Translations under genes and position numbers: made by a program
Assembly (NCBI RefSeq): GCF_003412455.1
Contig: NZ_QTJU01000001.1
Location: 62,001 to 126,000, forward strand
Direction: 5' to 3'
From: Deminuibacter soli
GTDB taxonomy: Bacteria > Bacteroidota > Bacteroidia > Chitinophagales > Chitinophagaceae
DNA length: 64,000 bases
The notes under the pieces: generated by a model
What the model was told of the DNA's origin: nothing
The model's input: the letters and a program-made list of their open reading frames with translations, nothing else
The model's database searches: none
Shown: in pieces, positions 50,692 to 58,634 of the stretch
Position numbering within the stretch: the first letter of the stretch is position 1
Layout: each line of letters begins with the position of its first letter

Positions 50692-53418
50692 TTATAATGT
50701 TACCGGCCCCTGCCCTTCTTCATTGCCTTTGTTTTCGGCAGGCGGCGTAAACTTGTTGAGGCGTATGTTCAGGCTCAGCAGCAAAAAGCGCGATAATACA
50801 TTGGCCCTGGTATCCTGTATATAGTTATCGCCTGTACTGCGCCAGATGTTCACGTTCTGCTTCAGCAAATCGTAGCCTTTCAGCTTCAGCCATATATCCC
50901 TTTTTTTGCTGAAATATTGTACCACATCTGCATTCAGCATGTTGATGGAGGTGTTGTAACCCGCACTTTGCCCCGTTGTTTGCCTGAAATCATAATCGAT
51001 GGTTACTTCTGTGGTAGGCGTTGGATTGAGACGTATATTGGGGTTTACACTCCAGAAATACGATACATTGTTTAAACCCGGCTGTAATGAATACTGCCCT
51101 TCCTGGCGACTGAAAGCGAAGTTGGCATTCAGGTCTATCCATTCCGGTGTATCATAAATAAACCCGGTATTGAGTTTTGCGTAAGTAGATTGGTTAATAT
51201 TTTCCGCACTATTCAGCAAACTTGTTGTTTTGTTGCCGTTGGCATATAAACTTACGTTCCATTTCAGTTTATCGGTGCCCAGCTTCAAAGGGCGGAAATA
51301 GGAGAACCATGCATTCCAGTTATAGGCACCATCCATGTTTACCGGTTTGGATATTTGCACACCGGTGTTGTTGTCAAAATCGTTGCTGTTTACAATATTG
51401 TCAACAACCTGCGAAAACTGGGCATTGGAGTTAAAGCCCGTTTCCTTTTTTGCATTGTAATAATTGAAATAATATTTCACTGTGTGTATCTCTGAATATT
51501 TCAGATCAGGGTTACCGGTTTTTATAAACAAGGGGTTGGTGTTATCTACCACAGGCTGTAACTGGCCTGATTGCGGTGCACGCAGACTGAAATTATAATA
51601 AATGTTGAACTTGGTTGATTTGGTGCTGTACCAGTAGTTCACGGCAGGTGCAAAGCCATCAAATTTTTGCTGGTACTTGTTGCTGCTATCGAGCGATTTG
51701 CTCATGGTTAATGCATCCTGCCAGCGCACGCCCACACCAAAACCATTTTTGGTATTGCCATAGTTGTAGGTAACGCCGGCCGTGTGGTTGTAGTTGCGGT
51801 TATCGAAATGGTTGCTGAGGGTATCGTTGGGTATATCATATACCAGGCTGGTGTCGTTAAAATCCAGCGTGCGTTTCAGCACATTGCTGGCGCCATAGTT
51901 CAGGTTATAGCTAAAGTTAAGCGAACTGTTTTTACCCAGCGGTTCAGTGTAACTCACGCTGGTACCCAGATTGGTGCCACGGTTCGTTATTTTGCCGTAC
52001 TGGTTCAGCAATTGCTGGTAGTTGCTGTCGTTAACCGGGAAATAGTAGTTGTTCGAAACATTAAAGGTTTTGCTGTTGGTATTGTTGATATTGTTGTTGA
52101 AAGAGAAAAAGATATTCCTGCGCGATTCCCTGAAACGCCTGTTAATGCTGAACTGCCCGTTAAAGTTGGGTGTGTTGGATTTGTTGCTGTTGGTACGGTC
52201 GCCATTGTTCAGCTGCACCTTGGTAGGCAGCGCTGAATTAAATACCGAACTGAAATTATAATCAGAAGTGCCATAAGCCGCATTCTGGTTAAACCGGATA
52301 AAAGTGAGTGTATCGGGCTTCCATTCAAAATACAAACCGGCATAGGTGTTCTGGTTAATGGTGGTGCTGTTATTGTCTTCGAGATAGTTGGTGGTAGAAT
52401 CGGTAAAGATGTTTTGCCTGTTGATGCTCTGCATACGTTTGCTGCGGTTGTAATCGTAACCGGCATAGGTATTAAAGGTAAAGTTCTGCCCTATTTTATT
52501 GGCATAGTTCAGCTTCAGCTGGCGTATATCGGTAATACCGTTCCAGGTGTTGTAATAGCTCTGGTCATCGGTGCCGGTGCCATTGTCTACACGGCCGGTG
52601 TTATTGGCTGCTGCTACAATAGATACCTTCTTATCGTTGTTAAAGAAGTTGGTATTAGAGCGGCCTTCATACCGTTTGTCGGTGCCATAGCCAATATAGT
52701 CGGTGCCAAACAAACCGCGTTTGCGGTTTTTCTTTAAAGTGATGTTGATGATCTTTTCACGCTGCCCGTCTTCCACGTGCGTAGCCAGGGCCTGGTCGCT
52801 TTTTTTATCGATGATCTGTATTTTCTCAATGATATCTGCCGGGAAGTTTTGCGTAACTGCTTTTAAATCACCGCCGAAAAATGGCTTGCCATCTACATAA
52901 ATCTGCGTAATGGCTTCACCCTGTGCTTTAATGCCGCCGTCTTTATCTACTTCCACGCCGGGTAGCTTTTTAAATACATCTTCTACGGTGCCGTTCTTTT
53001 TCACTTTTACGGCCGATGCACTGAATTCCGTGGTATCGGTTTTCACCACCACTTTGGGGCGCCTGGCCACAATGGTTACTGCGCCGAGCGATTCATAGCC
53101 CGGCTGCAGGAAAATAGAATCGCCCGTTTTAGGCGCGTTGTTTTTTACAACCAGGTTACGGGTGTACTCCTGGTAACTCATTACCTGTATGGTTAGGCGG
53201 TAACTGCCCGGGGCAAGGTTCGAAAACTGGAAATGGCCGGTGCTGTCTGTCAGCAGCATGCCGCGCACGACCGAATCTTTGGTCAGTAACTGTACTGTAG
53301 CCCCGGTGACCGGTTCCCTGGTGCCCGCAGCATATACACCACCTTTCACCTGACCACGCTGTGCCCAAACAGCGCCCGTCAGCATTACCAACAGTACAAC
53401 AGATAAAACCCTAAACAT
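50692..53418 (-). CDS. TonB-receptor-like outer-membrane beta-barrel protein (PF14905 type)
   Basis: A 908-aa outer-membrane protein. The signal peptide (about 1-19, MFRVLSVVLLVMLTGAVWA) is followed by a carboxypeptidase-regulatory-like domain (QVKGGVYAAGTREPVTGATV) and a plug-like region with KLPGVEVDKDGGIKAQGEAI and TQIYVDGKPFFGGDLKAV. The rest is a long Asn/Tyr/Thr-rich barrel. No SusD partner is near, so it belongs to the outer membrane beta-barrel family rather than to the SusC group. I moved the start in to 53418, which gives a clean signal peptide; an ATG at 53463 is in frame. Its cargo is unknown. Confidence 0.9.
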   Translation of the reverse strand: MFRVLSVVLLVMLTGAVWAQRGQVKGGVYAAGTREPVTGATVQLLTKDSVVRGMLLTDSTGHFQFSNLAPGSYRLTIQVMSYQEYTRNLVVKNNAPKTGDSIFLQPGYESLGAVTIVARRPKVVVKTDTTEFSASAVKVKKNGTVEDVFKKLPGVEVDKDGGIKAQGEAITQIYVDGKPFFGGDLKAVTQNFPADIIEKIQIIDKKSDQALATHVEDGQREKIINITLKKNRKRGLFGTDYIGYGTDKRYEGRSNTNFFNNDKKVSIVAAANNTGRVDNGTGTDDQSYYNTWNGITDIRQLKLNYANKIGQNFTFNTYAGYDYNRSKRMQSINRQNIFTDSTTNYLEDNNSTTINQNTYAGLYFEWKPDTLTFIRFNQNAAYGTSDYNFSSVFNSALPTKVQLNNGDRTNSNKSNTPNFNGQFSINRRFRESRRNIFFSFNNNINNTNSKTFNVSNNYYFPVNDSNYQQLLNQYGKITNRGTNLGTSVSYTEPLGKNSSLNFSYNLNYGASNVLKRTLDFNDTSLVYDIPNDTLSNHFDNRNYNHTAGVTYNYGNTKNGFGVGVRWQDALTMSKSLDSSNKYQQKFDGFAPAVNYWYSTKSTKFNIYYNFSLRAPQSGQLQPVVDNTNPLFIKTGNPDLKYSEIHTVKYYFNYYNAKKETGFNSNAQFSQVVDNIVNSNDFDNNTGVQISKPVNMDGAYNWNAWFSYFRPLKLGTDKLKWNVSLYANGNKTTSLLNSAENINQSTYAKLNTGFIYDTPEWIDLNANFAFSRQEGQYSLQPGLNNVSYFWSVNPNIRLNPTPTTEVTIDYDFRQTTGQSAGYNTSINMLNADVVQYFSKKRDIWLKLKGYDLLKQNVNIWRSTGDNYIQDTRANVLSRFLLLSLNIRLNKFTPPAENKGNEEGQGPVTL

Positions 53419-53790
53419 ATCAATTAATTTACAATGTAACATTAAACAAGAATCCTGCAACAATATTAAACCGATTTAGCTTTAGTGGGTTGAAATTTGT
53501 TTCAGGAAGGACGGGGAGCCCGGAAAATACGAAAGGAATAATTGTAACTGCGACACTTTTCGGTAAAACCTGTCAGAACATCGATGGTTATCCTATTAGC
53601 CGGTGCAAGGATTAAAACAACCGGATGGCCTTAAGGCCACCCTAACAAGACGTTGGAGAGGCTTTTTCGACTTTTTTCTAATAGCACCACCGGTTTTGCT
53701 GTCATTCCAGCATCGCCGGAGGATCGTCCGACGATCGTTTGGGAAAAAATTCGCCCCGGCTAAGCCGGGGCGGGACTGAGGTGAATTTTA
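53419..53790. other. Intergenic region between the barrel and kup genes
   Basis: 372 bp with no credible gene. From right to left it holds the kup terminator (53744-53772), a perfect odd palindrome GATCGTC-C-GACGATC (53722-53736), and a hairpin built on GGCCTTAAGGCC (about 53628-53647). It must contain the barrel-gene promoter. Confidence 0.6.
53744..53772 (-). terminator. Intrinsic terminator of kup
   Basis: CGCCCCGGC (53752-53760) pairs perfectly with GCCGGGGCG (53764-53772) across three bases. On the minus strand it runs into AATTTTTT. Confidence 0.9.
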
Positions 53791-55773
53791 TTAAGACCCT
53801 ATTCTTTTCAGCGGCAAATGCTCCTTTTGGGCAATAATCAGCGGTACATATTCCAGTACCGTATCCGAAGCATCCAGGCCAAAGGCCTTCTGGTCGGTTT
53901 GAGAAATGCGTTTCAGGAAGAAATAGGCATCCAGTATAAAATCTTCTTTTACGGTGAGTTCATTTTCAATAGAAAGAAAACGTTCAATGATCACGTAGGT
54001 AATATCGGTATGAAAATCCTTCCGGTCAAGGCATTCGTAGCAATCGTGCGTAGCCAGCTGTTTGGCTTCACTCATTTCCTGCATTACACGTTTCAATAGT
54101 GAATGCACACGCGGTTGTATACGAAAACCAATCCTGAAATCAACGCGGATAATCTTGTCTTCCACCAGCTCGTGCACATCGTATTCCATGGTGTACGGGG
54201 CGTCTGTACGGTCAATATGCACAAACCAGTATACATCTGCACGTTTGGGCTTTTTATAGAGAATGGATTCAACAATACGCTTTTCTATCTGGCTTTTGCT
54301 GTTGGCCTTGGTAAGGTATACGAGGTGGGTGCCGTATTTGCTGATGCTCATGTCTGTACCCAGGTGCTCCATCAAGGGAATAAACGGCTTAATGTTCGTG
54401 AATTGCAGGTAACGGTTGGTGATTTTGCGTGCGCGGTACCAGATAAACATGATGAAGGTTAAACCCAGCTCAAAGAACAGGAACATCCAGCGTTGTTTTA
54501 TCTTGGCCACATTGGCAATAAAAAACGCGCTCTCCACCGTAATGAAAATAAGCATGGTAGCCGCAATAAGTAACAGCGGCCATTTGCGTACATAACGCAT
54601 GTACATGTACATCAGGCAGGTGGTCATCAGCATGGCTACTACAATGGAAAATCCATAGGCTGCTTCCATATGTCCCGATTCGCGGAAATACAACATCATG
54701 CCCACGCAACCCAGGCACAAAATCCAGTTGATGCTGGGGATATAGCTTTGTCCTTTTACCGTGGTAGGAAACTTGATACGCACCCTTGGCCAGAAATTCA
54801 TACTGATGGCTTCGCTGATTAACGTAAACGACCCGCTGATTAATGCCTGGCTGGCAATGATGGTGGCCAGTGTGGCAATTACAATACCGGGCACCAGGAA
54901 CCACTCCGGCATCAGTTCATAAAAGGGATTCAGTCCGTTAAGCTTGGATTGGTTGTGCGAGAGTATCCATGCACCCTGACCCAGGTAGTTTACCACCAGC
55001 GCCAGTTTTACAAATATCCAGCTGCCCTGTATGTTTTTGCGGCCGCAATGTCCCAGATCTGAATACAGGGCTTCCGCACCTGTGCTGCACAGGAAAACGG
55101 CGCCGAGCAGCCAGAATCCCTTCGGATAATTCACCAGCAAATTATAAGCGTACCAGGGGTTCAATGCGCGGATGATAGCCGGGTTGTGCAGTACAGGCAC
55201 CACACCCAGCACCAGTATCATGGAAAACCATACAAACATGATAGGACCAAAAGCTGCCCCCACCACCTTGGTACCAAAACGCTGGAAAAAGAACAGCAGC
55301 GAAATAATCGCGATCACTATACCAACGGTAAGATTGTTACCGGGTACAATAATTTTTTCGAGGCCTTTTACACCATTCAAACCCTCAATAGCCGATGCCA
55401 CGGAAATGGGCGGGGTAATAATACCATCTGCCAGCAGGGTGGCTGCACCCAGAATAGCGGGGATGTATACCCATTTTGCATAGCGGCGGATAAGGGCGTA
55501 CAGCGAAAACACGCCGCCCTCCCCCTTATTGTCTGCCCGCAGGGTAAGAATCACGTATTTAAAAGTGGTTTGCAGGGTAAGCGTCCAGAACACACAGGAA
55601 ATACCACCATATACCAGTATATCGGATATATCTCTTTTACCGAGGATGGATTTGAAAACATAGAGTGGAGAGGTTCCGATGTCTCCGTAAATAATGCCGA
55701 GGGTAATCAATAAACCAGCAATACTCAGTTTGCTGAGATCAGGGTGGGCGTGGGAACCGGATTTTGTGCTCAT
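53791..55773 (-). CDS. kup: Kup-family potassium uptake transporter
   Basis: A 660-aa inner-membrane potassium/proton symporter with about twelve spans in the first 450 residues and a cytoplasmic C-terminal tail. The family signature GIIYGDIGTSPLYVFKSIL is near the N-terminus, followed by NKGEGGVFSLYALIRR, ADGIITPPISVASAIEGL and STGAEALYSDLGHCGRKNI. The frame reaches 55809, but MSTKSGSHAHPDLS at 55773 leaves a normal hydrophilic lead. A terminator-like hairpin in its leader (55816-55843) may attenuate it. It stands alone. Confidence 0.95.
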   Translation of the reverse strand: MSTKSGSHAHPDLSKLSIAGLLITLGIIYGDIGTSPLYVFKSILGKRDISDILVYGGISCVFWTLTLQTTFKYVILTLRADNKGEGGVFSLYALIRRYAKWVYIPAILGAATLLADGIITPPISVASAIEGLNGVKGLEKIIVPGNNLTVGIVIAIISLLFFFQRFGTKVVGAAFGPIMFVWFSMILVLGVVPVLHNPAIIRALNPWYAYNLLVNYPKGFWLLGAVFLCSTGAEALYSDLGHCGRKNIQGSWIFVKLALVVNYLGQGAWILSHNQSKLNGLNPFYELMPEWFLVPGIVIATLATIIASQALISGSFTLISEAISMNFWPRVRIKFPTTVKGQSYIPSINWILCLGCVGMMLYFRESGHMEAAYGFSIVVAMLMTTCLMYMYMRYVRKWPLLLIAATMLIFITVESAFFIANVAKIKQRWMFLFFELGLTFIMFIWYRARKITNRYLQFTNIKPFIPLMEHLGTDMSISKYGTHLVYLTKANSKSQIEKRIVESILYKKPKRADVYWFVHIDRTDAPYTMEYDVHELVEDKIIRVDFRIGFRIQPRVHSLLKRVMQEMSEAKQLATHDCYECLDRKDFHTDITYVIIERFLSIENELTVKEDFILDAYFFLKRISQTDQKAFGLDASDTVLEYVPLIIAQKEHLPLKRIGS

Positions 55774-55815
55774 ACAGATGTATATCTTTCTTGAAAAAGA
55801 AGATAGCAAGCAAAA

Positions 55816-55843
55816 GGGAGGCGCAATATTTTTATAGCCTCCC
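55816..55843 (-). promoter_or_regulatory. Terminator-shaped hairpin in the kup leader
   Basis: GGGAGGC (55816-55822) pairs with GCCTCCC (55837-55843) across 14 bases. On the minus strand it is followed by TTTT. It lies about 43 bp upstream of the kup start and no minus-strand gene precedes it, so it could act as a transcription attenuator. Confidence 0.4.
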
Positions 55844-55936
55844 CGTTTTCATAAGGCTGCGAAATTACGCCGCCGCACTATACCGGCGCATTTTTTCGTG
55901 GATAATTTAACAGGAAATATCCCCGGTTTACCGTCG

Positions 55937-55957
55937 TAACTTTGAACAAACGTTTGT
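55937..55957 (+). promoter_or_regulatory. -7 element and adjoining operator-like palindrome for the repeat-protein gene
   Basis: TAACTTTG (55937-55944) matches TAnnTTTG. One base later lies the perfect 12-bp palindrome ACAAACGTTTGT (55946-55957), right where transcription would start. The gene start is 220 bp further on, so the leader would be long. No well-spaced TTG was found upstream. Confidence 0.45.
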
Positions 55958-56176
55958 ACCCGGGGTAGATTTCCCGCGTGTGCAGCACCGGGTTAAAAGG
56001 CAGCTTTAGCCAGGCAGGCAAGCAGCGCGATTTAACAGTAAAATGCGTTAATTCAACCGGGTAAAAACGTTAAAAGCCGATAATACCGGCGTAACTTGTT
56101 AAGGCTTTTGTAATGTTGCACAGGCGATGTAACAATTTCATTAGCTATACATCTAAAGTTTAAATATCGTTTTCAT

Positions 56177-58459
56177 ATGAATACTGTACGATTAGTTATC
56201 CTGTGCGTTTTCGCAGCCTTTGGGTTTACTGCGGCAAATGCGCAGTACGAATGGCCAAAGGTGATCAATGCCAGTGACGGATCGGTGATAAAAGTGTACG
56301 AGCCCCAGCCCGAATCTTTTGCCGGCAATGTGTTGAAATCACGTTCCGCGATCTCCTTCCAGGCAGCCGGACAAACTGAACCCGTGTTTGGTACTTTCTG
56401 GTCTGTATCTACTGTTGAAACAGACCGTGACAACCGCCGTGTAAGCGTGCAGTCTGTTCATGTACCCAACGTAAAATTCCCCAGCGATGTAGATGCCAAT
56501 GCCATCAGCTTTGTAAAAACCACGCTTGAAGCACAGTTGCCTGCTGTAGAAAGCGATTTGCCGCTGGATGCCATTCTTACCTCACTGGATGAAACCAAGG
56601 AAGAAAAGAAACTCTCCAGCAACTTCAACAACAAACCGCCTAAAATTTACTACGCCAGCAATCCTTCTTTGCTGATTACCATCGATGGTACGCCCAAGCT
56701 GAAACACAACAGCGACTGGGATGTGGATGCAGTAGTAAACACGCCGTTTACCATTGTTAAAAACAACGACAACAACTATTACCTGTACGGTGGTAAAAAA
56801 TGGTACCGCGCCAAAGACGCGCTGGGCCCTTACAACTACACCAGCGATGTACCCGGTAATCTTAAAAAAATTGAAACATCGGTTAATGCAGCCAACAATG
56901 CAGATCCTGGTTACAGCGATTCTGCAGCCAATGCCAGGGCCAATGTGGTATCTGATATCATTGTTACCACACAGCCTGCCGAGCTCATTCAGACAAAAGG
57001 CGATCCGCATTTCACCAGCATTGACGGTACCAGCCTTCAGTATGCTGACAATTCTGAAAACGATATCTTCTACAACCAGAACGATCAGCAGTATTATGTA
57101 TTGATTTCAGGCAGATGGTTTACCTCTTCTAAAATAGATGGATCCTGGTCATATATCTCATCCGGCAGCCTGCCTTCAGATTTTGCGAAGATCCCTGAAG
57201 GTTCGCCGAAAGACAATGTGCTGGCCAGCATAGCCGGTACACAGGCAGCCCGCGAAGCGGTAATGGATGCACAGATTCCGCAAACGGCAAAGGTTGACCG
57301 CCGTACTGCCACTACCAATGTTACGTACGATGGTGCCCCGCGTTTTGAAGCAATACCCGGTACACACCTGCAGTATGCCACCAACACACAGAGCTCTGTA
57401 TTGAATTACAATGGCAGGTATTACGCCGTTGATAAAGGCGTATGGTTTGTATCCGACAGCCCTACAGGCCCATGGACAGTAAGTACCGACCGCCCTGACG
57501 ATGTGGAATCTATTCCGCCGAGCAGCCCGGCCTACAACCTGAAATATGTATATGTATATGATTCTTCACCTGATTATGTATACATGGGTTACACACCCGG
57601 TTACCTCAACAACTACGTGTACGAAGCTACCGTAGTGTATGGTACCGGTTATGCCTACACACCATGGTGGGGTAATTACTACTACCCCCGCCCGTATACC
57701 TGGGGTTTTGGTGTATCCTACAACCCCTGGTGGGGATGGGGACTTGGTTTCGGCTTCAGCACAGGCTGGTTTAATGTAGGCTTCGGCTCAGGTATCTGGG
57801 GCGGCTGGGGCGGTGGCTGGTGGGGGCCTGCCATTTACCGTCCTCCGTATCACTACTGGGGTGGCTACTATGGTCATGGTTACTATGGCCACGGTTATTA
57901 CGGACGTGGCGGTTACGGCTATGGCGGATTTAACCGCACCGTTGTATACAACAGAACAACCGTAAACAATATTTACAACTATCGCAGGGATGTGGTAAGC
58001 AACAACCGTAACATAGGTCCGCGCCGCACATTCGGCAGCACACCACGTAACGTGAATACACCCGGCACCGGCAGCAACCCGGGCATCGGCGGCCGTTCAA
58101 TGAATAACAACAACCGTGTATTCAGCGACAGGCAGGGCAATGTTTACCAGCAGGGCGGCAGAACTACCAACACACAGGGCAATGCCGGCCAGTGGCAGCA
58201 ACGCAACAACAGCAACAGAAGCTGGCAGCCGGTTGACAATAACCGCAGCGAGGTAATACAAAACCTGAACCGCCAGCAGCAGCAGCAAAGCCGCGGCGAG
58301 CAACGCACACAAAACTTCCAGCAATTCAGGAACAATGCCGGTTTCAGCAGGCCCTCCTCTTCAGGCGCACCCAGCTTTAGCCGTCCTTCATCAAGCGGTG
58401 GTGGTGGTTTCAGCCGCCCTTCATCTGGCGGTGGCGGCAGCAGGCCTTCCAGGAGATAA
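56177..58459 (+). CDS. Secreted repeat protein with Gly/Tyr/Trp-rich and Asn/Gln/Ser-rich tail
   Basis: A 760-aa exported protein of unknown function. Signal peptide 1-22. After an N-terminal domain (EWPKVINASDGSVIKVYEPQ) come three copies of a roughly 65-residue module, starting near residues 170, 274 and 385. Their shared pattern is a loop such as GTHLQYATNT, a strand YNGRYYAVDKGVWF and the end SPTGPWTV. Residues from about 460 to 590 are extremely rich in Tyr, Gly and Trp (for example YGTGYAYTPWWGNYYYPRPY). The last 170 are rich in Asn, Gln, Ser and Arg and end in SFSRPSSSGG-like repeats. Similar proteins occur in other bacteria without assigned roles; the tail looks suited to surface or matrix adhesion, which is inference. 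A strong terminator follows. Confidence 0.75.
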   Translation: MNTVRLVILCVFAAFGFTAANAQYEWPKVINASDGSVIKVYEPQPESFAGNVLKSRSAISFQAAGQTEPVFGTFWSVSTVETDRDNRRVSVQSVHVPNVKFPSDVDANAISFVKTTLEAQLPAVESDLPLDAILTSLDETKEEKKLSSNFNNKPPKIYYASNPSLLITIDGTPKLKHNSDWDVDAVVNTPFTIVKNNDNNYYLYGGKKWYRAKDALGPYNYTSDVPGNLKKIETSVNAANNADPGYSDSAANARANVVSDIIVTTQPAELIQTKGDPHFTSIDGTSLQYADNSENDIFYNQNDQQYYVLISGRWFTSSKIDGSWSYISSGSLPSDFAKIPEGSPKDNVLASIAGTQAAREAVMDAQIPQTAKVDRRTATTNVTYDGAPRFEAIPGTHLQYATNTQSSVLNYNGRYYAVDKGVWFVSDSPTGPWTVSTDRPDDVESIPPSSPAYNLKYVYVYDSSPDYVYMGYTPGYLNNYVYEATVVYGTGYAYTPWWGNYYYPRPYTWGFGVSYNPWWGWGLGFGFSTGWFNVGFGSGIWGGWGGGWWGPAIYRPPYHYWGGYYGHGYYGHGYYGRGGYGYGGFNRTVVYNRTTVNNIYNYRRDVVSNNRNIGPRRTFGSTPRNVNTPGTGSNPGIGGRSMNNNNRVFSDRQGNVYQQGGRTTNTQGNAGQWQQRNNSNRSWQPVDNNRSEVIQNLNRQQQQQSRGEQRTQNFQQFRNNAGFSRPSSSGAPSFSRPSSSGGGGFSRPSSGGGGSRPSRR

Positions 58460-58476
58460 TTAAACAAACAATACAT

Positions 58477-58514
58477 AAAAAAGAGACTGCCCTGTAAAGA
58501 GCAGTCTCTTTTTT
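58477..58514 (+). terminator. Intrinsic terminator of the repeat-protein gene
   Basis: AAAAAAGAGACTGC (58477-58490) pairs perfectly with GCAGTCTCTTTTTT (58501-58514) across 10 bases, forming the stem and T-run of a classic terminator. Confidence 0.93.
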
Positions 58515-58523
58515 ATTCACAGC

Positions 58524-58544
58524 AACAAGCTGCAAGCTTGTTTT
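58524..58544. repeat. Two-unit AGCTNNN heptamer hairpin
   Basis: AACAAGCT (58524-58531), three bases, then AGCTTGTT (58535-58542) form a perfect 8-bp hairpin. AGCT cores at 58528 and 58535 are 7 bp apart, the same period and unit (AGCTGCA) as the arrays around the S23-type gene. It may also act as a second terminator. Confidence 0.6.
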
Positions 58545-58634
58545 CTCTAAACCGCCCAGGCAATAAGTATAGGCGATATTTAATACTCGCTTAAAATCAC
58601 TCTCCAAGGGAGCCCTTTGGACACGACTGACAAC

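Larger units (their letters stand above)
55774..56176. other. Divergent intergenic region between kup and the repeat-protein gene
   Basis: 403 bp, no gene. Contents: a hairpin next to kup (55816-55843), a -7 element TAACTTTG (55937-55944), and the perfect palindrome ACAAACGTTTGT (55946-55957), enclosed by CCCCGG/CCGGGG about 12 bp beyond either side. Other GC-rich short repeats were not resolved. Confidence 0.6.
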
